Part shown: positions 52,186 through 61,220 of the stretch, piece by piece
Numbering within the stretch: the first letter of the stretch is position 1
Layout: each line of letters starts with the position of its first letter
From: Hyphomicrobiales bacterium
GTDB taxonomy: Bacteria; Pseudomonadota; Alphaproteobacteria; Rhizobiales; Rhizobiaceae
DNA length: 64,000 nucleotides
Reading direction: 5' to 3'
NCBI GenBank assembly: GCA_900472625.1
Contig: UCIT01000041.1
Span: forward strand, 68,654-132,653
Made by a program: the position numbers and the translations under genes
The notes under the pieces: generated by a model
What the model was told of the DNA's origin: nothing
Databases searched by the model: none
The model's input: the letters and a program-made list of their open reading frames with translations, nothing else

Positions 52186-52332
52186 ATGAAGTTTCAAAGT
52201 GGAAGGCCCGCTGACCTGCGAAGCACCCCGCGGCAGTACACCCGACCCAATAGTCTCTGGGTTCAACTCTTGTCTGTGGCCGTCATCGCTGCCGTTGCGC
52301 TGTATGCTTTGGCCGGTGTCCATGGTGCTTGA
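52186..52332 (+). CDS. 48-residue single-pass membrane protein
   Basis: It starts MKFQSGRPADLRSTPRQYTR and has one membrane helix (LWVQLLSVAVIAAVALYALA). GGAGATCGAG precedes the ATG at 52186. A near-consensus EcfG-type site (GGAAC, 17 bases, CTT at 52139-52163) lies upstream. Function unknown. Confidence 0.6.
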   Translation: MKFQSGRPADLRSTPRQYTRPNSLWVQLLSVAVIAAVALYALAGVHGA

Positions 52333-52435
52333 TGTGAGAACTGGACACGTGGCAACACCTTCTCATTGCACCCATACCGATGCCAGATCGTCGAGCCACC
52401 GCGGAACATTGGTAGTGAAGGGACGCTTCAAATTC

Positions 52436-53416
52436 ATGACGAAACTAGCAGGGCTTTGCGCGGTTATTTCACTGACTTGGGGTGGGCTCGCCCATTCTCA
52501 AGATTTGTCTCCCGACTTGATCAATACCGTCGATCTAACATCAGCGGTGACTCAGCAAACCGTGAAGCAAGTCAGCGGGCGCCCGGATCCTGCGCTCATT
52601 CGCCTGCAGGTTCTGCTTGATCGCGCTGGAGCTTCACCTGGCGTAATTGATGGGTTGGCTGGCAGCAACGTCACTAAAGCTATTGCGGGCTTCGAGCTTA
52701 TGCATGCTCTCCCAATCGATGGGAAGATCGATGCTGACGTTGTGTCCCGGGTGAACGACAACCAGCCCGTTATCGGGCCTTACATAATCGCGCCGGATGA
52801 CAAAGCGGATATCGTTGTCGAAATTCCCAAAGACTATGCTCTTCAGGCAGGGATGGACCACCTCGGCTATACCAGCGTTTCGGAAAAACTGGCCGAACGG
52901 TTTCACATGGACATCGACCTCTTGCGGAAGCTTAATCCAACGGCGCAGTTCCTGCCAGGGGAAACGCTTTCCGTTGCAATCATCGGCGCTCCGCGGACCG
53001 GAAACGTCAAACGGATCGAGGCGCACCGAAAGGAAGGCCAACTTGTTGCTTTCAGCGAAGACGGCGGTGTCCTGGCCGTTTATCCCGCCACAATCGGCAG
53101 TGAGGACAACCCGTCTCCATCTGGCAAACACAAGGTCAACGGTGTCGCCCGCAATCCTCCATATGTTTACAATCCGAAAATTAACTTCCAACAAGGCAAG
53201 AACAAAACCAAGCTCACGCTTCCAAGCGGCCCAAACAACCCTGTAGGAACCGTCTGGATCGATCTTTCCGAGCCGACGTACGGAATTCACGGCACACCTG
53301 AGCCTTCACTTATCGACAAGGCTGGCTCCCATGGGTGTGTTCGGCTGACCAATTGGGACGTGGAAGAATTGAGCAGCATGGTGAAACCGGGGGTCACTGT
53401 CGATTTTGACGAGTGA
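52436..53416 (+). CDS. L,D-transpeptidase (YkuD family)
   Basis: The 326-residue protein has a signal peptide (MTKLAGLCAVISLTWGGLAH), a peptidoglycan-binding-like helical region (about 50-95: LIRLQVLLDRAGASPGVIDG), a LysM-like stretch (LAERFHMDIDLLRKLNPTAQ, about 135-160), and a YkuD catalytic domain. The latter ends with YGIHGTPEPS and SHGCVRLTN, whose Cys is the nucleophile. It makes 3-3 cross-links or links proteins to the cell wall in the periplasm. The start is chosen for the signal peptide; the ribosome site is weak. Confidence 0.9.
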   Translation: MTKLAGLCAVISLTWGGLAHSQDLSPDLINTVDLTSAVTQQTVKQVSGRPDPALIRLQVLLDRAGASPGVIDGLAGSNVTKAIAGFELMHALPIDGKIDADVVSRVNDNQPVIGPYIIAPDDKADIVVEIPKDYALQAGMDHLGYTSVSEKLAERFHMDIDLLRKLNPTAQFLPGETLSVAIIGAPRTGNVKRIEAHRKEGQLVAFSEDGGVLAVYPATIGSEDNPSPSGKHKVNGVARNPPYVYNPKINFQQGKNKTKLTLPSGPNNPVGTVWIDLSEPTYGIHGTPEPSLIDKAGSHGCVRLTNWDVEELSSMVKPGVTVDFDE

Positions 53417-53685
53417 GCACAAGCTGAACCGGCTGAGGTTTCTTGAGTTTCGCCAACCCTGACGTTGATTGCCTAGACGGCACAGCCCCGCCCTCATGAG
53501 CGCGCGCCTCTTAGGTTCCACCAAATAGATGGCTCTGGCATGCCTTTGTCGAGACTTTCTTGTTTTTCTAAGGACCGCCCGGACGAGCGGAGCATCCTGG
53601 ATAACACGACGGTAGTTCACCCGCGATTTCACCCGGAACCATTTCAGCAGCGCAGCATTAACGGGCAAATTGGTTGGAGACCGCG

Positions 53686-54303
53686 ATGAAATCGTTGATT
53701 GCACGACTTCTGACTACAGCATCAGTGCTAACATTTTCAAAATACGGGGCTGTTGCTGCGGTTGAGTTGAAAGGCGCCCACGAACATAACGCGCTCGCAA
53801 ACATGCAATCAATCCTTTGGACAAGCGGTCCAACCCTAATCGATCGCTGGCGCCACGCGTTGGAACGGTTCACGGCTTTGGCAGTTGCTGAAGCACCCAA
53901 GACGAACCTTTCAAAAGTCTCACTCATTCTCGGTTCGCTCAGGGCGACGACAGAAGACCCCCTATCAAAGGGTGCTGACGCTGCGATTTCGGGGGACGTA
54001 GCGATGGCCAATGGCGATGAGTGCAAGTCGAAATATCAATCCTACAGAGCTGAAGACAACACGTATCAGCCTTTCGATGATGGACCGCGGCGACCATGCG
54101 AAAGCGCGCTGGTTTTATCGCATGCAATGACGCAATCTAAGCAATCCGAGCAATCTGTCGCTGACGACTTCGACCAGAGCTATGTATCGTGGTGTCGCGC
54201 ACGCGACAGCTCTAACGTCATTGGCCATACGCTTGATGGGAGGCATCGCCAGCCAGCCGTCTGCAGCGCTCAATCCGTTGGGACGCTGCGGCATCGAATG
54301 TAA
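53686..54303 (+). CDS. Exported protein with one or two BA14K-like modules
   Basis: This 205-residue product has a signal-like N-terminus (MKSLIARLLTTASVLTFSKY) and, near residues 110-140, ECKSKYQSYRAEDNTYQPFD followed by GPRRPC, the BA14K motif known from Brucella and rhizobia. A second stretch (SYVSWCRARDSSNVIGHTLD then GRHRQPAVC) has the same Cys/Arg layout but weaker similarity. GGAGACCGCG precedes the ATG at 53686. An EcfG-like site (GGAAC, 17 bases, ATT at 53635-53659) lies upstream. The tail may be partly decayed. Confidence 0.55.
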   Translation: MKSLIARLLTTASVLTFSKYGAVAAVELKGAHEHNALANMQSILWTSGPTLIDRWRHALERFTALAVAEAPKTNLSKVSLILGSLRATTEDPLSKGADAAISGDVAMANGDECKSKYQSYRAEDNTYQPFDDGPRRPCESALVLSHAMTQSKQSEQSVADDFDQSYVSWCRARDSSNVIGHTLDGRHRQPAVCSAQSVGTLRHRM

Positions 54304-54344
54304 GGCCCTCCAATCGCTCGCGAGTGACCGCGTGGGGTAAAGAG

Positions 54345-55406
54345 ATGAATAGAAAAGTTGCGATACTTGCCACAATTTTGGGCGCGGCAACCGCTGCCGC
54401 TATTGTCATTCGGCGCCCCATAGCGATTGCCCGTCATGGCGGAATTTCAGAACCGGGCCGTGGCAGAGACGCCGACATTCCAGAAGCCATTCCTCTACGA
54501 GGTTTGAAGGATGTCCTATGGCGCGTGGTTCATCAACTGTCCGAGGACCGAGTGACGCTGATTGCCGCCGGCGTGACCTTCTACCTGTTATTGGGCTTGT
54601 TTCCGGCGATTTCTGCGCTTGTTGCGCTATACGGACTGGTCGCCGACACCTCGACGATGACCGAGCATCTAAGGGAATTATCCGGCATGCTGCCTGCGGG
54701 TGGGTTCGACCTCATCGCCGAGCGGATCAGCAGTTTGTCAGCGAGCCGCAATTCAACGCTTGGTCTGACTTTCTTTGCAAGCTTGAGCATCGCATTGTGG
54801 AGCACACACAGCGCCACACTGGCAATCTTTGATGCCATGAATGTCGCCTACGACGAGACGGAGAAGCGCGGGCTGGTTCGGCTGAACCTTGTTGGTCTGG
54901 GTTTTACGATATGTGCCATGGTATCGGCCGCGCTCATCATCGGTCTTGTTGCCATTATCCCGCTCGTGCTCACTTACATCTGGTTGGACCGATTTGAAGA
55001 GCAAATGGCGCTCATCGTGCGCTGGCCGATCCTGTTTCTGATCGTCGCGATTGCGACGACGGCCGTCTATCGCTTTGGCCCCAGTCGTCAGCCGGCGAAG
55101 CTGCACTGGCTGACTTGGGGCTCTGTTCTTGTGACAGTGTCGTGGTTCTTGATGTCACTTGGCTTCTCGTTCTACCTGAAGCATTTCGCCAATTACGACG
55201 CCACCTACGGGACGCTGGGAGCGCTGATCGGCTTCCTGGTGTGGATTTGGCTGTCCATTCTGATCCTGATTGTGGGCGGCGAACTGAATGCCGAGCTCGA
55301 GCACCAGACGGCGAAAGATACCACCACCGGCTCGCCGCGTCCCATGGGCAGGCGCGGTGCGTACGTCGCAGACACCTTGGGTGTTTCATCACAAGCTAGA
55401 AGTTGA
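54345..55406 (+). CDS. YihY/BrkB family inner membrane protein
   Basis: The 353-residue protein has a YihY domain with about six membrane helices: LIAAGVTFYLLLGLFPAISA near 80, TLGLTFFASLSIALWS, ICAMVSAALIIGLVAIIPLV, WPILFLIVAIATTAVYRF and LGALIGFLVWIWLSILILIV. Once described as RNase BN, the family is now regarded as a membrane protein of unknown function. I use the ATG at 54345 (AAAGAG upstream) rather than a GTG at 54324. No promoter seen. Confidence 0.9.
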   Translation: MNRKVAILATILGAATAAAIVIRRPIAIARHGGISEPGRGRDADIPEAIPLRGLKDVLWRVVHQLSEDRVTLIAAGVTFYLLLGLFPAISALVALYGLVADTSTMTEHLRELSGMLPAGGFDLIAERISSLSASRNSTLGLTFFASLSIALWSTHSATLAIFDAMNVAYDETEKRGLVRLNLVGLGFTICAMVSAALIIGLVAIIPLVLTYIWLDRFEEQMALIVRWPILFLIVAIATTAVYRFGPSRQPAKLHWLTWGSVLVTVSWFLMSLGFSFYLKHFANYDATYGTLGALIGFLVWIWLSILILIVGGELNAELEHQTAKDTTTGSPRPMGRRGAYVADTLGVSSQARS

Positions 55407-55692
55407 TCGGTTGCATGAGCGAGATCGCTTGTCGCCGACACGCTGCCCTTTGACCTGTCGAAAAGGTCGTAACGTGTCTCGGACCATCGATTCGTCCGAG
55501 TTCAGTCCTGGAGCGTCAGAGCGGTCTGGCTAGCATTCAGCTCGTTGGAACAAGGTGTACAAGGAGCAGAACGGCCAAATTGAAGTTCGGGAAAGGCAGC
55601 CGTGAGTGGGCGCGGCTGCGGCTTGACATGTCGTTCGCTTGCACTAGCGGAGACGTCACTAGCCTCTTGAAAAAACAGTCAATACCCTGGCT

Positions 55693-56085
55693 TCAATCCG
55701 CAGAAAGATCCGCGTTGAACCGGCGGTTACTTATGGCCTTCAGCGTACCATCCCCCTTCATGGAAACGAGGGCGTCATCGAACCGTTTGACGAGGCTAAG
55801 ATTGTCCTTTCGCCCACCTATTCCAACGCCAGGTCCGAAAAGACCGCCGGACACTTGGGCCCCATAGAGTCGACAGTGCGACCATCACTTTCTAGAAAAC
55901 CTTGCCACACTGAATAGTCCGCAAGACCAGCGTCAATCCGCCCGGTGGCAAGATCAGGATTAAGATTGTCCTCGGTGTCATATGTCCGGATGTCAACGGA
56001 GCCACCTAGAACTCGCGGAAAAACAGTTCGGCATTCGTAGACCCTTGAACTCCTACAATTTTGCCCTGAAAGTTGTGTTTTCATG
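55693..56085 (-). pseudogene. Remnant of a periplasmic amino-acid-binding protein
   Basis: The minus strand shows FQGKIVGVQGSTNAELFFRE, VDIRTYDTEDNLNPDLATGR, IDAGLADYSVWQGFLESDGR, then FGPGVGIGGRKDNLSLVKRF and GDGTLKAISNRRFNADLSAD before a stop at 55693. These follow the C-terminal half of family-3 solute-binding proteins (Arg/Orn type). Two frame changes are visible and the N-terminal half is missing. The bases 55407-55692 upstream and 56086-56567 downstream hold no other gene. Confidence 0.82.
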
Positions 56086-56567
56086 GTTTGTAGCAGGTTG
56101 GTGTCACTGTCGGTTGCGCGCCGCGCTCGCGTGAGGTTGTTTCGAACGGGTGAGGGGTGACGTGGCCATCGCTCGATGATGTTACGATCGACTGCGCCGA
56201 TCAGGTAGGCTGACCTCATTCCCGGCGCAGAGAGCGCCACGCGCCTTTGCCCAGGCATCCGCCCGTTGCTTCAAGATGGCGTTCATCGACCCCTGATCCA
56301 GTCTCAGCCGCAACGATGTTGCCCGTCGCTCGATTCATCGAGACCGCTGGCCTTGTCGATCTTGGCCGGTATCATTCAAGTACACAAATCCCCGGTGCCA
56401 AGCTGATGATCGACGGCACCGGGCATGCCGTGCCGGTCGCCCCGGTGCGTACCCAGTCAGGGTAAGGCACGAGGGTCTGCTGCTTTCCGTCTTGAGGACC
56501 GCACCCGTTCAACGGACGGACTGTCGCCATGCCGATCACAAATTTGTTTTTTTGCTCTAGAGACAGC

Positions 56568-56592
56568 GGAACAACCATCCCGGAGTCGGGTT
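56568..56592 (+). promoter_or_regulatory. EcfG/RpoE2-type promoter upstream of paoABC
   Basis: GGAAC, 17 bases, GTT. It ends 141 bases before the paoA start, so a long leader would be needed. Confidence 0.5.
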
Positions 56593-56733
56593 TAAACTCT
56601 TATCCGGTGAAGCGGACGTCTCAACGGTGAGAGAATGATCTGAGAGCGCCTCAGCGGCTGCCTCATCCAATCGTCACCGTCCCATGCCAGCCTTCGATAG
56701 GTTGCCGTCCTTCTACCGCCAACGGAGCCGTTC

Positions 56734-57369
56734 ATGTTGGAAGTTTCCTTATCTGAAATCTCGCGCCGCGACCTGCTTTTGTCGTCGGCCGCGACTGCCG
56801 TCTACGCTTCAGTCGCAGGCAACGCGCAAGCGCAAACATCAGGAAAAGCCATGCAACAAAGTTCGAATGTATCGCTCAACGTCAATGGCACGGAGCATGC
56901 GCTGGAGTTGGACAATCGCACCACCTTGCTCGACGCGCTGCGCGAACATCTGCATTTGACCGGTACGAAGAAAGGTTGTGATCATGGACAATGCGGTGCC
57001 TGCACTGTCATGGTCGATGGGCGGCGGATCAATTCCTGTCTGACGCTTGCCGTGATGCATGAAGGTGACGAGATAACCACCATCGAAGGTTATGGTCGTC
57101 CAGGAAACCTGCATCCGATGCAGGCTGCTTTCGTTAAACATGATGGGTTTCAGTGCGGCTATTGCACCCCCGGACAGATCTGTTCCTCCATCGCCGTCCT
57201 TCAGGAGATCAAGGCCAATATTCCGAGCCACGTCACTGGCGATCTAACCAAAAAAGCCGAATTCACCGAGGCCGAAATTCGCGAACGTATGAGCGGCAAT
57301 ATCTGTCGATGTGGCGCCTATTCGAACATCGTGGAAGCCATTACGGAAGCCGCGAGGAGCAGAGCATGA
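56734..57369 (+). CDS. paoA: Aldehyde oxidoreductase iron-sulfur subunit
   Basis: This 211-residue protein has a twin-arginine signal (ISRRDLLLSSAATAVYASVA, residues 8-27) and two [2Fe-2S] domains. The plant-type cluster Cys lie in CDHGQCGAC, the second cluster in CGYCTPGQIC and GNICRCGAY. This matches PaoA (YagT) of the periplasmic aldehyde oxidoreductase, which moves electrons from the molybdenum site. GGAGCCGTTC precedes the ATG. It overlaps paoB by 4 bases. Confidence 0.9.
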   Translation: MLEVSLSEISRRDLLLSSAATAVYASVAGNAQAQTSGKAMQQSSNVSLNVNGTEHALELDNRTTLLDALREHLHLTGTKKGCDHGQCGACTVMVDGRRINSCLTLAVMHEGDEITTIEGYGRPGNLHPMQAAFVKHDGFQCGYCTPGQICSSIAVLQEIKANIPSHVTGDLTKKAEFTEAEIRERMSGNICRCGAYSNIVEAITEAARSRA

Positions 57370-58316
57370 GAGCCTTTACGTTTGAACGTGCGCGATCGAT
57401 CCGTTCCGCGGCTGAGTCTGCTTCGAACAATCCTGGCTCCAAGTTCATCGCCGGTGGAACAAACCTGCTGGATCTGATGAAGCTCGAAATCGAGGTGCCG
57501 ACTCATCTGATCGACGTTAATGGCTTGGGTCTCGACAAGATCGAAGCCACCTCTGACGGTGGCCTACGCATCGGCGCTCTAGTCCGCAATACAGACCTTG
57601 CCGCAAATGACGTCGTCCGGCGCCACTACGGATTGCTCTCGCGTGCCCTTGTGGCCGGCGCGTCGGGGCAACTTCGCAACAAGGCGACGACGGCGGGCAA
57701 TCTTCTACAGCGTACCCGTTGCCCCTACTTTTATGACACCGCTCAACCTTGCAACAAACGGACACCTGGCAGCGGATGTTCAGCGATCGGCGGGGTGACG
57801 CGTCAGCTTGGCGTAATTGGCACCAGCGAGGCCTGTATCGCAACCCATCCAAGCGATATGGCGGTTGCCATGCGGGCGCTGGATGCCGTTATCGAGACGA
57901 CCCGGCCCGACGGGACAAGCCGCAGCATTCCGATCGCCGAGTTTCACCATCTGCCCGGTGACGTGCCTCACATCGAAACCGCTTTAGAAAAGGGCGAGAT
58001 GGTGACGGCTGTCATCTTGCCCAAGCCCATTGGCGGTAAGCACATCTATCGCAAAGTGCGTGACCGTGCCTCCTATGCGTTTGCTTTGGTCTCCGTTGGT
58101 TTGGTTATCCAGGCGGATGGCACAGGCAGGGTCGCCGTCGGCGGCGTCGCGCCGAAGCCATGGCGCGTCGATGCCGCCGACGCTGCCCTGCCCGACGGTG
58201 CGAAGGCAGCATGGACCCAACTGATGGCCGATGCCAGGCCGACCGACGACAACCGCTTCAAGGTCACGCTTGTCGAGCGAACACTTGCCGCCGTCATCGA
58301 AGAAGCGAGGGGATAA
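57366..58316 (+). CDS. paoB: Aldehyde oxidoreductase FAD subunit
   Basis: The 316-residue protein has the FAD-binding motif KFIAGGTNLLDLMKLEIEVP (residues 27-46) and ATTAGNLLQRTRCPYFYD. It also has the extra Cys-rich loop (RCPYFYD, QPCNK, SGCSAIGG) that in PaoB (YagS) carries a [4Fe-4S] cluster. It takes electrons from PaoA and passes them to an acceptor. ATGA overlap with paoA; paoC starts 3 bases after its stop. Confidence 0.9.
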   Translation: MRAFTFERARSIRSAAESASNNPGSKFIAGGTNLLDLMKLEIEVPTHLIDVNGLGLDKIEATSDGGLRIGALVRNTDLAANDVVRRHYGLLSRALVAGASGQLRNKATTAGNLLQRTRCPYFYDTAQPCNKRTPGSGCSAIGGVTRQLGVIGTSEACIATHPSDMAVAMRALDAVIETTRPDGTSRSIPIAEFHHLPGDVPHIETALEKGEMVTAVILPKPIGGKHIYRKVRDRASYAFALVSVGLVIQADGTGRVAVGGVAPKPWRVDAADAALPDGAKAAWTQLMADARPTDDNRFKVTLVERTLAAVIEEARG

Positions 58317-58319
58317 GCC

Positions 58320-60524
58320 ATGAAGTTCGAAAAGCCAGCCACCACCAACCCGATAGACAATCTGACCGTGGTCGGAAAGCCCATCCATCGCATTGATGGC
58401 GAAGTGAAGACCACCGGCCGTGCAAAATATGCCTATGAGTGGCACGATCCGGACATCGAGTATGCCTACGGCTATCCACTTGGTTCATCGATCGCCAAAG
58501 GACGGATCAGATCGATGGACACCGCCGCCGCGAAAAAGGCGCCGGGCGTCATCTCCGTTGTGACCGCGCTTGATGTCGGCAAGCGTGATCTCGGCTCGAA
58601 AAATACGGCAAACCTCTTCGGTGGCGATGAGGTGCAGCACTATCATCAGGCGATCGCTATCATCGTCGCGACGACATTCGAGCAGGCACGTGCCGCTGCT
58701 GCTCTGATTTCGGTCGAATATGCCGTGGCTAAGGGCGTCTATGATCTGAGCGAGGCGATCAAGGATGCCATAAAGCCTAAAGCGGAAGCCGGGACGGAGC
58801 CCGATAGCAGCGTCGGCGATTTCAAAGGCGCATTCGCACAGGCCGCGGTCAAGCTCGATGCGACCTACACGACACCAGATCAGTCGCACGCAATGATGGA
58901 GCCTTTCGCATCAATCGCTGCCTGGAGCGGCGACGAGCTGACGGTGTGGACGTCAAGCCAGATGATCGACTGGTGGCGGACCGACCTTGCCACGACGCTG
59001 GGCATGGACAAGGACAAGATCCATCTCATGTCGCCCTTCATAGGCGGCGGCTTCGGTGGCAAGCTGTTCCTGCGGTCCGATGCCGTAATGGCAGCACTTG
59101 CTGCAAAGGCTGCCGGAAGGCCGGTCAAGGTAGCGCTGCCGCGTCCCTTTCTGGTCAACAATGCGACCCACAGGCCGGCGACAAACCAGCGCATCCGCAT
59201 CGGTGCCGGGCGCGACGGCAAGATCAGCGCCATCGGCCACGAGAGCTGGTCAGGCGACCTGCCCGGCGGTGGACCTGAAACGGCCGTGATGCAGACACGG
59301 CTTCTTTACGCCGGCGAAAACCGGATGACGGCGATGCGACTTGCGACGCTTGACCTCCCTGAGGGTAACTCGATGCGCGCCCCAGGCGAAGCACCCGGCC
59401 TTATGGCGCTTGAGATCGCGATTGACGAAATGGCGGTCAAGCTTGGCATGGACCCAGTCGAATTCCGCGTCCTCAACGATACCCAGGTCGATCCTGAAAA
59501 ACCGGAGCGCACATTCTCGCATCGCAATCTGATCGGTTGTCTTAAAGTCGGAGCAGAGAAATTCGGTTGGCACGCCCGAGGCAAACCGACATCCAGACGC
59601 GAGGGCGGGCAACTCATTGGTCTTGGCGTGGCTGCGGCCTTCCGCAACAATCTCGTCATGCCGTCCGGCGCCCGAGTCAAGCTCGATGCAAAAGGGATCA
59701 TTACCGTCGAGACGGACATGACCGATATTGGCACAGGCAGCTATACGATCCTTGCGCAGACCGCGGCCGAGATGATGGGCGTGCCCATGGAAAAGGTCGG
59801 TGTCCATCTCGGCGATTCCCGCTTTCCCATTTCAGCGGGCTCCGGCGGGCAGTTCGGCGCCAACTCTTCGACCTCCGGCGTCTATGCGGCTTGTGTCAAG
59901 CTGCGCGAAGCCATCGCACAGAAGCTCGGATTTAATTCGCAGGATATCGAATTTGCTAATGGCGAGGTGCGATCGGGAAACCGTGCCGTACCGCTCGCGC
60001 AGGCTGCAGGGTCTGAAGGTCTTGTCGGTGAGGACACGATCGAGTGGGGCGATCTCGAAAAGACTTATCAGCAATCGACCTTCGGCGCGCATTTCGTCGA
60101 AGTCGGCGTCGATGTCGCGACCGGCGAAGTCCGTCTGAGGCGGATGCTCGCCGTCTGTGCTGCCGGTAGGATTCTCAATCCGATCACTGCACGAAGCCAG
60201 GTGATCGGCGCGATGACGATGGGAGCGGGGCTGGCCCTGTCGGAAGAGCTGTCCATCGACAAGCGCCGCGGCTTCTTTGTCAACCACGACCTTGCGGGAT
60301 ATGAGGTCCCAGTTCATGCCGACATCCCACATCAGGAGGTGATTTTCATGGACGAGACAGATCCAATCTCCTCGCCGATGAAAGCCAAGGGTGTAGGCGA
60401 GCTTGGTCTGTGTGGGGTCTCAGCCGCAATTGCCAATGCGGTCTACCACGCGACGGGAATTCGCGTGAGAGACTATCCCGTCACGCTCGATAAGCTCATC
60501 CATGGGTTGCCCAATGTAGCCTAG
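58320..60524 (+). CDS. paoC: Aldehyde oxidoreductase molybdenum cofactor-binding subunit
   Basis: This 734-residue protein has the xanthine-oxidase-type molybdenum domain: PFIGGGFGGKLF, MRAPGEAPGLMALEIAIDEM, GSGGQFGANSSTSG and, near residue 690, KGVGELGLCG with the catalytic Glu. In E. coli, PaoABC oxidises aromatic aldehydes in the periplasm and needs the chaperone PaoD to insert the cytosine dinucleotide cofactor. No paoD follows here within the window. The operon has an EcfG-type promoter 141 bases upstream. Confidence 0.92.
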   Translation: MKFEKPATTNPIDNLTVVGKPIHRIDGEVKTTGRAKYAYEWHDPDIEYAYGYPLGSSIAKGRIRSMDTAAAKKAPGVISVVTALDVGKRDLGSKNTANLFGGDEVQHYHQAIAIIVATTFEQARAAAALISVEYAVAKGVYDLSEAIKDAIKPKAEAGTEPDSSVGDFKGAFAQAAVKLDATYTTPDQSHAMMEPFASIAAWSGDELTVWTSSQMIDWWRTDLATTLGMDKDKIHLMSPFIGGGFGGKLFLRSDAVMAALAAKAAGRPVKVALPRPFLVNNATHRPATNQRIRIGAGRDGKISAIGHESWSGDLPGGGPETAVMQTRLLYAGENRMTAMRLATLDLPEGNSMRAPGEAPGLMALEIAIDEMAVKLGMDPVEFRVLNDTQVDPEKPERTFSHRNLIGCLKVGAEKFGWHARGKPTSRREGGQLIGLGVAAAFRNNLVMPSGARVKLDAKGIITVETDMTDIGTGSYTILAQTAAEMMGVPMEKVGVHLGDSRFPISAGSGGQFGANSSTSGVYAACVKLREAIAQKLGFNSQDIEFANGEVRSGNRAVPLAQAAGSEGLVGEDTIEWGDLEKTYQQSTFGAHFVEVGVDVATGEVRLRRMLAVCAAGRILNPITARSQVIGAMTMGAGLALSEELSIDKRRGFFVNHDLAGYEVPVHADIPHQEVIFMDETDPISSPMKAKGVGELGLCGVSAAIANAVYHATGIRVRDYPVTLDKLIHGLPNVA

Positions 60525-61220
60525 GATGACACGATTCGCCTCATTGATCCCGGGACCGAGCGCCACGCACAATGTCTGGTCTCTTCTTAGAGCCTCTCCC
60601 GCCCAGATCGAGCCGGGTCCTGCCGGCAGTTCGGCATCAGTGAGAGTGGGTGGACGGAGGGCGGCCGGATCTAAAGCGCGCTTTCAGGCATTCATGTCCC
60701 TGTGAGTCTTGCTGTACGGCACCAGCGTGACGGACTTCTACCCAAACTTCATTAGGAGCTTTGCCCGAGTTTGCTGTGGCATTCGCCAACATGAGCGGTC
60801 ACTGAGGCAAATCAACGTCTGGGTTGAATTGATCCGTTTGATCAATGCTCAAAGGGAGATTTGCCGCGTTGAAGTGAAATCTGAGCTAAAGGAGATCGAG
60901 ACGCGCGCCTGTCAAACCTGTTCGCGTTTCAGGTTTTGCTGGCAGCGATGCGGGCGATTACACCGGTCAGCCAAACCCGCAGATCGATGTGGGTGGCCAA
61001 ACTTCTCAAACAGGATCATCGTCATTTGGTTTGCCCTGCAAAGCCGCGCGGCGCTGCATGGAACCGTGCAGTGGCTGGACGACCTTTCCGGCATTTACGC
61101 ACGAGATTTTTTGGGAATTTTCACGAAAACTGCACGGGCGCCGATCTTTCCGCAACATTTCTTATAATGATTCTTAACTGAAGGCTGCTCATATGCCCCT
61201 ATCATTCCAGGGAGCAGTGC
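60525..61220. other. Gene-free stretch
   Basis: About 700 bases with no supported gene. AT-rich sequence near 61165-61185 (TATAATGATTCTTAA) could hold the promoter of the FecR-domain gene. Confidence 0.35.

Noticed and set aside
52405..52430. GGAAC followed by TT at distance 19 upstream of the L,D-transpeptidase
   Set aside because: Such loose matches are expected about fifteen times by chance in this window; evidence is too weak alone.
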